From positions 1-45,999 of the forward strand of contig CAMDOF010000046.1 in the NCBI GenBank assembly GCA_945903465.1: DNA of 45,999 bases, written 5' to 3'. The notes beneath the pieces were generated by a model. That model had not been told where the DNA came from. It saw nothing but the letters and a program-made list of their open reading frames with translations, and did not search any database. The translations under genes and the position numbers were made by a program. This DNA comes from Opitutus sp. GAS368. GTDB taxonomy: Bacteria; Verrucomicrobiota; Verrucomicrobiia; Opitutales; Opitutaceae. Below, piece after piece: positions 15,907 to 24,652 of the stretch. Position 1 is the stretch's first letter; the number at the start of each line of letters is the position of its first letter.

Positions 15907-17901
15907 TCAGTGTTTGGCGTGAGGATCGTCTTCGATGGGATGGCCGTCTTTGTCGAGATGGAGATGGTAGCCCTCGTTCCCCTCGAGGGACCAGAAGTAG
16001 ATACCGATCAGCATAACGACGCCGCCGATGAGGGTGACCCCGAGTTTAGCATGGATCCCTGGAGAAGGATCTGCGTCAAAAAACGTGATCCCCACTGCCC
16101 CGATGAGCAAGCCGAGCGAGGCGACGAAAGGCCAGATGGACCCGAAAGGCATATGAATACCGCCATGGGCATTCTCCGCGGCCGCGCTCTTGGCCTGTTC
16201 CTGCGCGATCTCCTCTTGGTGGTGTTTTTCGTACCACCACGCGTCGCGCGCATGCACGGTGGGGATGACTCGGAAATTGTACTCGGGCGGAGGTACCTCG
16301 AGTGACCACTCGAGGGTGCGGCCATCCCAGTAATCTTTCTTCACCTTTTCACCCTTGAAGAACGTGTAGACGAGGACGGCGAAGTAGATAAACATCCCGA
16401 GCCCGAGCACATACGCGCCCATCGTCGCGATGAAGTTAGCGGCATTCCAACCAAGGTTCGGGTCGTAGGTGAAGGTGCGGCGGGGCATCCCGTTTAGACC
16501 CAAGAAGTGCATGGGGAAGAAGGTGACATTGAAGCCACCGAAGATTATCCAGAAGGAAAGTTTACCCCAGAATTCGCTGACTTTGCGGCCGAACATCAGC
16601 GGAAACCAATAATGCAAGCCGGCGAGTAACGCGAAGATCGAGCCGCCGATCAGGACGTAATGGAAGTGCGCGATGACGAAGTAGGAGTCATTTTGTTGGG
16701 CATCGGCGGGGGCGGCGGAGTGCATGACACCGGAAAAACCACCGATCATGAACATCCAGACAAAGCCAAGGGCGAACATCATCGGAGTTCGCATCATAAG
16801 ATGACCGCCCCAAAGTGTGCCGATCCAGTTAAAGATTTTGACCCCGGTGGGGACGGCAATCGCCATGGTCGCGAGCGCGAACGCGGCGGTGGCGACGGTG
16901 CCCATGCCGGTCGTAAACATATGGTGACTCCACACGCTGAAACCGAGGAAGCCGATGGAGGCGCCAGAGAAAACCACGATGGGGTAGCCGAAAAGAGGTT
17001 TGCGCGAGAAAGTCGGCAAAATCTCGGAGATGATCCCCATCGCTGGGAGGATGAGGATGTAGACCTCAGGATGACCGAAGACCCAAAAAAGATGCTGCCA
17101 CAAGATGGGCATGCCGCCGCCGGAGACCTCGAAGAAGTTGGTGCCGAAATTACGATCCATCATCACCTCTACGAGGGCGATGGTGATGAAAGGAAAGGAG
17201 AGGACGATGAGGAATGAAGTGATCAAGGCCATCCACGTGAAGACGGGCAGGCGCATCATCGTCATGCCGGGAGCGCGCATGTTAATGATGGTGACAATGA
17301 AATTAAGGGAGGCGGCGATGGAGGCGACCCCGAGCAATTGGAGCCCCATAACCCAGTAGTCGACAGCGTGGCCGGGGCTAAAGGTTTTCGAGGTGAGCGG
17401 GGAGTAGCCGTACCAGCCGGCGTCCGGTGCGTTGTGCCCGAAGATACCCATTTTTTCCAGAACGGGCCCGAACCAGCCGATGTTGAGAATGATCGCTCCA
17501 GCGACGAAAGTCCAAATCGAGAAGGCGTTGAGGCGGGGAAAAGCCACATCGCGCGCGCCAATTTGGAGCGGCATAATGAAGTTAAAGAACGCGGCGGAGA
17601 GCGGCATGACGGCCAGGAAGATCATCGTTGTGCCGTGCATGGTGAACATCGTGTTGTACTGCTGGGCCGTCAGCACGGTGTTGTTGGGCACCATCAACTG
17701 GGTGCGGATGAGGAGCGCCTCGAAGCCGCCGACGATGAAGAAAATCAGCGCGAAGAATCCGTAAAGAAAACCAATCTTCTTATGGTCAACGGTGGTGAGC
17801 CAGCCCATGAGGCCACTCTGGGACTTCGGGTGGAAGAGTAACTTCGGCTGAGACGGAGCGTGCGCCTCCTTGATGAGGTGAGCTGATTTGGCCAGTTCCA
17901 T
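15907..17901 (-). CDS. ctaD: Cytochrome c oxidase subunit I (type A1)
   Basis: The 664-residue catalytic subunit reduces O2 to water and pumps protons. Ligands are visible: H89 (T-M-H-G-T-T) and H414 for haem a, H412 for haem a3, and H277 with H326-H327 for CuB. H-P-E-V-Y (277-281) contains the cross-linked Tyr and the D-channel Glu typical of type A1 enzymes, and D118 is the likely D-channel entrance. There are twelve core helices plus a C-terminal extension with two more hydrophobic segments (about 560-640) and a His/Asp-rich tail. The P-P-P-E-Y-N-F motif is present. It lies 85 bp downstream of ctaC. Confidence 0.97.
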   Translation of the reverse strand: MELAKSAHLIKEAHAPSQPKLLFHPKSQSGLMGWLTTVDHKKIGFLYGFFALIFFIVGGFEALLIRTQLMVPNNTVLTAQQYNTMFTMHGTTMIFLAVMPLSAAFFNFIMPLQIGARDVAFPRLNAFSIWTFVAGAIILNIGWFGPVLEKMGIFGHNAPDAGWYGYSPLTSKTFSPGHAVDYWVMGLQLLGVASIAASLNFIVTIINMRAPGMTMMRLPVFTWMALITSFLIVLSFPFITIALVEVMMDRNFGTNFFEVSGGGMPILWQHLFWVFGHPEVYILILPAMGIISEILPTFSRKPLFGYPIVVFSGASIGFLGFSVWSHHMFTTGMGTVATAAFALATMAIAVPTGVKIFNWIGTLWGGHLMMRTPMMFALGFVWMFMIGGFSGVMHSAAPADAQQNDSYFVIAHFHYVLIGGSIFALLAGLHYWFPLMFGRKVSEFWGKLSFWIIFGGFNVTFFPMHFLGLNGMPRRTFTYDPNLGWNAANFIATMGAYVLGLGMFIYFAVLVYTFFKGEKVKKDYWDGRTLEWSLEVPPPEYNFRVIPTVHARDAWWYEKHHQEEIAQEQAKSAAAENAHGGIHMPFGSIWPFVASLGLLIGAVGITFFDADPSPGIHAKLGVTLIGGVVMLIGIYFWSLEGNEGYHLHLDKDGHPIEDDPHAKH

Positions 17902-17986
17902 GGTGCGGGATGATTTTATGAGAGTTTCCGGCTTGGCTGCGACCGACGCAGGTGCCGTTAAAGGTGGAGATAAAAAGAGGGCCGGT

Positions 17987-19264
17987 TTATTTCAGGCTTT
18001 CAAGATAGGCGACGAGCGCGACTTCCTCGTCGCCGGTTAACTTGATACCGTCGATGGGTTTCCCATCTTGACCAATCCGGGCGTAGGCGAGGGACATTTT
18101 ATTGCCTGGCTTGACCGCTCCGGGGTTATGGATCCAACGGCGAAGTTGCTCAGAGTTGTTCTCGAGCAAACCGCCGGCGATGGTCGTGCGGGAGCCGATG
18201 TGCGTGAGGTCGGGACCGGTGATCCCAGGTGCGTCGTGGCCGCGGATATTGTGACAAGCCAGACAAGCCTTGGTGGAAAAAAGTTGGCGACCGGTCGCGA
18301 TGAGGGCGGCATCTTCGTTCTTTTCGGGGGACTGTTTTGCCCGCCACGACTCGAGCGGGTTAATCTCGAATTTATCGGTGACGCCGGTTTCGTTTTGTTT
18401 GAAGGAGCGGAGAGATGCGAATTGGGCCTTGGCTTGGGTCGTATCGGTGGGGCGGGGGGCGAGGGTACGAGCGAGTTGGGACTGTTGCTCCAGCCATTCA
18501 GCGTACTCTTTTTGATCGAGAGCGATCACGCGGAAACGCATCACCGCGTGGGAGTCGCCACAGTACTCGGCGCATTGACCCCAGTAGTAGCCGGGATGGT
18601 CCGCGCGGATGTAAATGTGATTGGCGCGGTTCGGGATCATATCAACCTTGCCGGCGAGTTTGGGCAGCCAAAACGAATGGATCACGTCAACGGTGCGGAG
18701 ATTGACGCGGACGGCACGACCGGCGGGAATAATCAGTTCGTTGGCGGTGATGAGGGGAGCTTTGGCCCCAGCGTTATTGATGGGGGCGAGTTCGCTCGGA
18801 TATTCGAACTTGAACCACCACTGATTACCGGTGCAGGTGATTTGGAGTGCATCCTTCTTTTCGGCCTCAGGGACATCGTACGTTGACCAGATGCCTTGCA
18901 TGGTCGGTACGGCAATCACGACGAGCGCCAGCACGGACGCACCGATCAGGCCGAGCTCAATTAGTGGGTTGCCGTGGCCCTGGGGCGGCGGCTCGGCGTG
19001 TTCATCCGCGGCGCTGCGGGCGCGAAACTTTAAGGTGGCGTAGGCGAGAACGCCGCCGACGAGGACGAAAATAACGAGGGAGACCCAGCAGGTGATGTAG
19101 AAGAGTTGCAGCTGTTCACGAGCGACCACGCCCTCGACCGTAATGGTCGACTGGTGCCCCTCCATACGCCAGAAATTCAGGTCGCATCCAGAAAGGAGCG
19201 GCAGGGTGGCCACGGCGAAAGCAGAGCGGCTCCACTGGGAAAACTTGGTTAAGGAAGTGAACAT
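17987..19264 (-). CDS. ctaC: Cytochrome c oxidase subunit II fused to cytochrome c (caa3 type)
   Basis: Residues are numbered from ATG 19264 (425 aa). This start is chosen because it gives a lipoprotein signal with lipobox L-L-S-G-C (C27). Two membrane helices follow. The cupredoxin domain carries CuA ligands H196, C231, C235, H239 and M242 in G-Q-C-A-E-Y-C-G-D-S-H-A-V-M. A C-terminal cytochrome c domain has C-L-A-C-H (C334, C337, H338) and the likely distal ligand M390 in N-K-M-S. Electrons enter through the fused cytochrome and pass to CuA. It is the first gene of the operon. An upstream in-frame ATG at 19309 would add 15 polar residues before the signal and is less likely. Confidence 0.96.
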   Translation of the reverse strand: MFTSLTKFSQWSRSAFAVATLPLLSGCDLNFWRMEGHQSTITVEGVVAREQLQLFYITCWVSLVIFVLVGGVLAYATLKFRARSAADEHAEPPPQGHGNPLIELGLIGASVLALVVIAVPTMQGIWSTYDVPEAEKKDALQITCTGNQWWFKFEYPSELAPINNAGAKAPLITANELIIPAGRAVRVNLRTVDVIHSFWLPKLAGKVDMIPNRANHIYIRADHPGYYWGQCAEYCGDSHAVMRFRVIALDQKEYAEWLEQQSQLARTLAPRPTDTTQAKAQFASLRSFKQNETGVTDKFEINPLESWRAKQSPEKNEDAALIATGRQLFSTKACLACHNIRGHDAPGITGPDLTHIGSRTTIAGGLLENNSEQLRRWIHNPGAVKPGNKMSLAYARIGQDGKPIDGIKLTGDEEVALVAYLESLK

Positions 19265-19549
19265 GTGGTCTGTCGGTAGCGAGTTCGGCTGAGTGACGCG
19301 GGTGTTCAAAAGGTAATTAAGGTTGGCGAAGCCTCTCGCATTTCAAGCCATATTCAGGGGTTTTCCAGTTTATGCACGGTTTCGGGGGTATCCGGCGTGT
19401 TTTATTAAATTGGCTGCGACTCGCATTAGCGCCGGGCGATGACGGAATCTTCTGCGGGCAAGTGATGGACTTAACACTTTGCACCGCTGGTTCCTCAATG
19501 CGTTCTTCGAGTTTGCATGTCGCGGCGGGCGCACCATCGTGCCCCCGTC
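19265..19549. promoter_or_regulatory. Divergent promoter region, ctaC / azurin
   Basis: This 285-bp gap separates the divergent cox operon and cupredoxin gene and must hold promoters for both. The middle (19310-19410) is A/T-richer than the flanking genes. No operator or clear -35/-10 pair could be assigned with confidence. Confidence 0.5.
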
Positions 19550-20011
19550 ATGAAAACGCTCTTCCCCTCGCTCAAGCTCATTATCGCGCTGGCTGCCGGT
19601 CTGACCGCCGCAGTCGCGCCCGTCCGCGCCGCCGGACCTCGGGTGGTCGAGATCACCGCGAACGATCAGATGAAATTCAGTCTCGCGACCTTTGAGGCCA
19701 AGGAGGGGGAGGAGCTTAAGGTGGTGCTCACGAACCAAGGCACCTTGCCGAAGGAGGCGATGGGGCACAACTGGGTGTTGTTGAAGGCGGGCGTCGATCT
19801 CGCCGCGTTTGCGACGGCCGCGATGACCGCGAAGGATACCGACTATGTTCCGGCAGCGAAGAAAGGGGACGTGATCGCATCGATTCCCGTGCTCGGGCCC
19901 AAAAAAAGCGGGGAGGCCATTTTTAAAGCGCCCGCCGCTGGCTCCTACACCTACATCTGCTCCTTTCCCGGTCACTATATGATTATGAAGGGCACGTTGA
20001 CAGTGAAGTAA
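19550..20011 (+). CDS. Azurin-like type I copper protein
   Basis: This is a periplasmic blue copper electron carrier of 153 residues from ATG 19550. The start is chosen because it gives a clean signal peptide (about 1-28, ending V-R-A-A). Type I copper ligands are H73 (M-G-H-N-W-V-L), C137, H142 and M146 in Y-I-C-S-F-P-G-H-Y-M-I-M-K-G. The C+5 His and C+9 Met spacing is that of azurin. An in-frame upstream start at 19517 would put a basic tail before the signal and is rejected. It diverges from ctaC and is followed by its own terminator. A role in carrying electrons to the oxidase is inferred from position. Confidence 0.93.
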   Translation: MKTLFPSLKLIIALAAGLTAAVAPVRAAGPRVVEITANDQMKFSLATFEAKEGEELKVVLTNQGTLPKEAMGHNWVLLKAGVDLAAFATAAMTAKDTDYVPAAKKGDVIASIPVLGPKKSGEAIFKAPAAGSYTYICSFPGHYMIMKGTLTVK

Positions 20012-20347
20012 CCGTTGGAACGTTGGCTCTAGGTTATTTTCAACCGAGTCGTGAGACTCGGTTTTTTTATGGGCCTCGGTTGCTCGGTGAGTGACCGCTA
20101 TCGGACGGGTGGCGCCGTGGAGAGAACGTGGGGAGGCTTGAGGTGGGGGCGGAGCGCGCTTGCTTCAAAAAAATGGGTCGAGGTCGGTGCGCCGAAGAGG
20201 TGGGCGAAAGCGGGCGGGGCGGCGCGCATTTTCGGTGATTAAGACGCTTGAGTGATCTTGGGCGAAAGTCGAAGGGACGAAAATGCCACGGCTCGCCGGC
20301 CCGTGCCCGATTGCTCCCACGGGTCAAAAGCGCCGGGGGAGGAACCG
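20012..20347. other. Convergent intergenic region
   Basis: Apart from the terminator at 20042-20068, nothing recognisable was found in this 336-bp gap between the convergent azurin-like and sulfatase genes. Short open frames here lack coding character. Confidence 0.6.
20042..20068 (+). terminator. Intrinsic terminator after azurin-like gene
   Basis: AACCGAGTC, loop GTGA and GACTCGGTT form a 9-bp perfect stem, and the T-tract 20062-20068 follows directly. It lies 31 bp past the stop. Confidence 0.93.
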
Positions 20348-21811
20348 CTAATTCCGGCCGAGGTCGTTGGTGCGGACGGCGGTGAGTTTAGCGGCCAATT
20401 TGGCCTGAAATTCGGCGACGATTCCCGCGAATTCCGGCTTTTGGGCGAGGTTGGTATATTGCTGAGGATCGCGGCGCACATCAAAAAGTTCGATCCCCGC
20501 CGAAGCGTTTTCATTGTACTGGAGATAGGCCCAGCTGTTGTCGCGCAGGAGGAACCCTTTACTGGAGGGGGCGACGCTGAAGATCGTGTCGCGGACCTGC
20601 GCCGTGGGTTCGTCGAATAGCCGCGTGAGGTTTTTGCCCTGCAGGCGAGTCGGCACCTCGAGCCCGCAAAGCGCGGCCGTGGTCGGGAAGAGGTCGAGTA
20701 ACTCGGTGAGCGCAGGGCACACGGAGGGTTTTTTACCGGGTACGCGTATAATCAGCGGAACCATCGAGGACTCGTCACGCAGACTCACTTTCGCCCAAAA
20801 ATCGTGCTCACCGAGGTGGTAGCCGTGATCGCTGGTAAAAATAACGATCGTGTTGTCGTCGAGACCAGCCGCGGTGAGGGCGGCGAGCACCAGACCCACT
20901 TGCGCATCCATATAAGCGACGCACGCGAGGTAGCCGCCGAGGGCTTTCTTTTGCTGACGCTCGTTCATTTTCATATTTAAACTGGTTTTGTAATTGATGC
21001 CCGCCTTCGGGATGTCGTCCCAGTCACCGGGAATTTTGGGGGGCAGCGGGAGTTTGTCGTAGGGCAAAAAAGGTTCGAAATACTTTTTAGGGGCCACAAA
21101 GGGGACGTGCGGTCGCACGAAACCGACGGCGAGGAAAAAGGGCCGGTCGGTGTGTTGCTTGATTATTTCGACCGCCTTGGCGGCGGTCTTGCCGTCGGAG
21201 TGCACGAGATCGTCGCCCTCAGCCTCGACGACGACGAAGGTATTTCCGCCAACGACGGGCTTTTTGCCGTCAGGATTACTCTCGAGGGTTTCGCCGATGC
21301 CGCGGGCCTGCCACTCAGGGCCGGGGCTGTTGAATTTTTCGGTCCAAGAGGCGGGATCATCCGCGCCGTCGCCGTTATTTGTTTGTTGGGAGTTGCCGCC
21401 CGTTTCGATGCCGCCGGGAACGCCCATATGATAAATTTTGCTGACGCGGGCGGTGTAGTAACCGGCGTTTTTAAAATGTTGCGGCCAAGTGGCGCGCGCA
21501 CCGAGCGCGGGGCGAGGGCTCTGGTAGGCGAGGGCACCGATGGCGTGGGGGTAGTAGCCGGATAAAAATGAGGCGCGGGAGGGCCCGCAATAAGTACCTT
21601 GGCAAAAGGCGCGGGTGAACCGGGTGCCTTGGGTGGCTAAGCGGTCGATATTCGGCGTGCGCGCCAGCGGACTGCCGTAGCAGGCGAGCGCGGTCGCGGT
21701 GAGATCGTCTGCAATGATAAAAAGAACATTCGGGCGGGTGGCGGGAGCGGTGTGCGCGGTTTTTGCGAGGACGCAAATGAGAGCGAGGGCAAGGCAGCGG
21801 GAGCGATTCAT
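20348..21811 (-). CDS. Secreted formylglycine-dependent sulfatase (S1 family)
   Basis: This 487-residue type I sulfatase hydrolyses sulfate esters, probably on glycans, in the periplasm or outside. It has a signal peptide (about 1-22), the metal-binding I-A-D-D motif (D35, D36) and the core C-G-P-S-R (C75-R79), whose Cys would be converted to formylglycine. H-x-P-F-V and S-D-H-G-Y-H-L-G-E-H follow. The overall pattern resembles iduronate-2-sulfatase-like members common in Planctomycetes and Verrucomicrobia. The substrate cannot be read from the sequence. It lies 211 bp downstream of the MFS gene on the same strand. The maturation enzyme is not in the window. Confidence 0.93.
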   Translation of the reverse strand: MNRSRCLALALICVLAKTAHTAPATRPNVLFIIADDLTATALACYGSPLARTPNIDRLATQGTRFTRAFCQGTYCGPSRASFLSGYYPHAIGALAYQSPRPALGARATWPQHFKNAGYYTARVSKIYHMGVPGGIETGGNSQQTNNGDGADDPASWTEKFNSPGPEWQARGIGETLESNPDGKKPVVGGNTFVVVEAEGDDLVHSDGKTAAKAVEIIKQHTDRPFFLAVGFVRPHVPFVAPKKYFEPFLPYDKLPLPPKIPGDWDDIPKAGINYKTSLNMKMNERQQKKALGGYLACVAYMDAQVGLVLAALTAAGLDDNTIVIFTSDHGYHLGEHDFWAKVSLRDESSMVPLIIRVPGKKPSVCPALTELLDLFPTTAALCGLEVPTRLQGKNLTRLFDEPTAQVRDTIFSVAPSSKGFLLRDNSWAYLQYNENASAGIELFDVRRDPQQYTNLAQKPEFAGIVAEFQAKLAAKLTAVRTNDLGRN

Positions 21812-22022
21812 GGCAGCGGGAGGGGGGACCGAGTCGAACTACTCATTTGAGAAGGCGGGGAGAGCGGTGGCAAGCTTGGCGAGCGTTGCGCGGAGCACGT
21901 CGATCATCGAATTGTTGGCAAAATGGCCACTGCCGTCGCGCCGATAAGGCGAGCCCCGCCGTTTATCAATGGGCGAGAGGTTGTGCGCAGCCCGCGGAGC
22001 CGGGGCGGGTGGGCAAGGCACG

Positions 22023-23282
22023 TTAGCGGGAATTCGCCGGCAAGCTGACGCGCCAAGCTGCGAGGGCGAGCAGCGTGACGACGCCGGCGAGGAGGTAGAA
22101 AACCGCCGCGTAAGAACCGGTGCGGACGTGGCATTGCGCGAGGGCTAAAGGGCCGAGCGCCGAAGCGAGGACCGTGAGCATTTGGGCGGTCCCGACGATG
22201 CGACCGAGGTGGGCCGGGCCGAAGGTTTTCGCCCAAAAGCTAAAGAAAATAACGATCACGAAACCTCCGGCGAGGCCCATGATGGCGGCGACGGCGTCGA
22301 CTTGATAGAGCGTTCGCAGCGAAGGAAAGCCGACCAAGGCCAGAGCGAGCAGCCCCATCGCGAGGGCCATCAGTCGGTTCGCAGGCCAACGAGAGGAGAG
22401 CCAGCCGCCGAGAAAATTGCCGATGAGGGACATCAGCGCCCCGATGACCAGACTGCGGTGGTAAACTCCGGCGGGAAACCCGCGCTCCGCGAGAATCGAC
22501 TCGTTGAAGAGACCAATGCCCGAGGCGACGAGGTTGTAAACTGAGCTGGCTAACGCGAAGACCCAGAACGCGGGGCTGCGCAGGGCGCTCCCCCACGTCG
22601 CGCTGGGCACCTCCGAGGGAGTGTCGGTGGTGGGCGCGTTTTCCAACCCAAGCCCGTCATCCTCGGGCCGCCGACGTAGCAGCAGCAGACCGATGCTGGT
22701 CAATCCGAGCAGGAGGCTCCAGCCGATGGCCGCCCACGCGTAGCGCCAGCCCGCCGTGCCGATGAGATAACCTAAAAGGGGGAATGCCGCCATGAAACCG
22801 ATGCTGAGCGCCACGCTGTAAACTGCCATCGCCTGGGGTAATCGACGGCGGAACCACTGGCCGACGAGCGTCAGGCTGACGACCGAGAGAGCACTCTGCC
22901 CAAGGCCGCGCGAGAGGACCAAGAGCGCGAAAAGTGTGGTCAGGTTCCCCGTGATGCTCATGGCGAGGGCGACGGCACCGAGCAGGGCGGCCACGATGGT
23001 GAGCAGCCGGCGACTGCCGAGTTGGTCTTGCAACTTGCCGACGCCGATGCAGCCCAATGAGCCGAGCAAGGTCGCCCAAAGGTTCATCTCGGCGAAGGTG
23101 AGGCGGTCGATTTTCAGTTCCGCAATTAACGCTTCCGTGATGAGCCCGAGCCCCTGTGTGCGGCCGGGCAGCGTGCCGACCATCGCGAGGGCCGCGACGC
23201 CGACGATCACCCAACCATAGTAGAACGGCACGCGAGCGAGGATGCCGGTAACTTTCGGGGAAAGCGTGGTGGAGGCGGTCAT
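22023..23282 (-). CDS. Major facilitator superfamily transporter
   Basis: The 419-residue inner-membrane carrier has about twelve helices. The loop G-K-L-Q-D-Q-L-G-S-R-R-L (about residues 81-92) corresponds to MFS motif A between helices 2 and 3. F-Y-Y-G-W-V-I-V-G at the start resembles oxalate/formate antiporter-like and monocarboxylate-type MFS members, but the substrate is not predictable. A charged central loop (R-R-R-P-E-D-D) separates the two six-helix halves. It begins 28 bp after the stop of the neighbouring PQQ-like gene, so the two are probably co-transcribed. Confidence 0.85.
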   Translation of the reverse strand: MTASTTLSPKVTGILARVPFYYGWVIVGVAALAMVGTLPGRTQGLGLITEALIAELKIDRLTFAEMNLWATLLGSLGCIGVGKLQDQLGSRRLLTIVAALLGAVALAMSITGNLTTLFALLVLSRGLGQSALSVVSLTLVGQWFRRRLPQAMAVYSVALSIGFMAAFPLLGYLIGTAGWRYAWAAIGWSLLLGLTSIGLLLLRRRPEDDGLGLENAPTTDTPSEVPSATWGSALRSPAFWVFALASSVYNLVASGIGLFNESILAERGFPAGVYHRSLVIGALMSLIGNFLGGWLSSRWPANRLMALAMGLLALALVGFPSLRTLYQVDAVAAIMGLAGGFVIVIFFSFWAKTFGPAHLGRIVGTAQMLTVLASALGPLALAQCHVRTGSYAAVFYLLAGVVTLLALAAWRVSLPANSR

Positions 23283-23310
23283 CGTTTCGCCCGGCTAAGG
23301 CCCCTTGGTT

Positions 23311-24612
23311 TTAAGGCAACAGCGCGACGCAAAGCAGCTCATCGGCGTCTCGCACGAAGAGGCGCCCCCCCGCGTAGGCGGGATTGCACCACGTCGCCCC
23401 GCAGATTTTCAGGCGGCTGATGAGTCGATATTCCACCGGATCGGCGGCGATCAGGAGCAACTCACCGGTGTCCGCCAGCACGAGAAGATTTTCATGCATC
23501 AGTAAAAAAGCCGCGTGGGCTTTGCTGCCGATCGCGGGTGAATCGTGGCTCCATTTCTGAATGCCGGTGCGCGCGTCGGCGCAAAACAGCACGCCCGCGG
23601 GGCCGAGGCCGTAGAGCAGACCCGCGCCCAGCACGGGACTCGAAAAATTAGGCGCCAAGCGTTTTTCGATGTAGCTGGTTTCGGCGCGGCAGCCGGTCTC
23701 ATTCGGGATGATTTTTATGGCGATGAGACCCGCCTGATGGGAGCCAACGAGCACGAGGTCGTCGATGACGATCGGGCTGGCGACATGACGGCCATAGGAC
23801 GTTTTGATCGGTAGGCGCCAGAGCAGCGCCCCAGTGTCGAAGCGGAGTCCCATGGCGGCTTCGGCGGTGAACGACACCACTTGTTTGATCCCCGCAAGCG
23901 TGGCGACGATGGGACCGCCGTTGCCCGGCATGTCGTTTTGAGATTTCCAAATCACGCGACCGTCGCGCTTGTTGAAGCAGACCACGCTGGCGCCCTCGAC
24001 GCCCCCGACGCCGACGAGGAGGTGATCGCCATCGACGAGGGCGGATCCGGTATAACCATGGCGACCCGCGCCCGGCGTGGTGCCTTTTTCGCCGGTGAAA
24101 ACTGCGCCGAAATCAGTGACGAAATTTGTGCGCCACTGCACGTGGCCGGTGGCGCTATCAAGGCACTGAAATTCGCCGCGCCCCGATTGCAGATAAATTC
24201 GATCGTCGTCGACTACGGGCGTGCTCCGCGGCCCGACGGCGGATTGGTTGTCCTTGAACGTCTCATCGATGGCCACATGCCAACGGCCCTCCCCGGTACC
24301 GGCATCGACGGCATGAAGGGTTTCGCGGTTCTCCTGATTATCGAGATAGTAAGCCACGCCGCGACTCACGACCGGTGAGCCAACGCCAAAGCCGATTTTT
24401 TTCCTCCAGACATAGCGTGCCTCGGCGGGTAGGGCGGTGGGCACCACGACGCCAGCGGGGACGTGGCCGTTGCCATCGCGTCCGCGCCAGCGGGGCCAAT
24501 CTTCGGCGGATAAAGTCGAGCTGGCAAAAAGGAGACTGAGCTGCCAGCGGAGTGGTGGTGAGCGGTGGGGTCCGCCGAAGTTAACGAACCGAAAATTTAA
24601 TCGTGGGAGCAT
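23311..24612 (-). CDS. Exported PQQ-like beta-propeller protein (copy 1)
   Basis: The 433 residues have an N-terminal signal sequence (about 16-36, ending L-S-A) directly before D-W-P-R-W-R-G, the start motif of a large planctomycete/verrucomicrobial propeller family. Blade motifs such as L-H-A-V-D-A-G-T-G-E, F-Q-C-L-D-S-A-T-G and V-C-F-N-K-R-D-G-R-V-I-W repeat through the protein, as in PQQ_2/BamB-like folds. Catalytic PQQ or metal ligands are not evident, so a binding or scaffold role is as likely as dehydrogenase activity. It lies 40 bp from copy 2 and 28 bp from the MFS gene, in an apparent operon. Confidence 0.85.
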   Translation of the reverse strand: MLPRLNFRFVNFGGPHRSPPLRWQLSLLFASSTLSAEDWPRWRGRDGNGHVPAGVVVPTALPAEARYVWRKKIGFGVGSPVVSRGVAYYLDNQENRETLHAVDAGTGEGRWHVAIDETFKDNQSAVGPRSTPVVDDDRIYLQSGRGEFQCLDSATGHVQWRTNFVTDFGAVFTGEKGTTPGAGRHGYTGSALVDGDHLLVGVGGVEGASVVCFNKRDGRVIWKSQNDMPGNGGPIVATLAGIKQVVSFTAEAAMGLRFDTGALLWRLPIKTSYGRHVASPIVIDDLVLVGSHQAGLIAIKIIPNETGCRAETSYIEKRLAPNFSSPVLGAGLLYGLGPAGVLFCADARTGIQKWSHDSPAIGSKAHAAFLLMHENLLVLADTGELLLIAADPVEYRLISRLKICGATWCNPAYAGGRLFVRDADELLCVALLP

Positions 24613-24652
24613 GGGGCAGCCGGGGTGGGTCTATCGGGAGATTTTTTATGCT

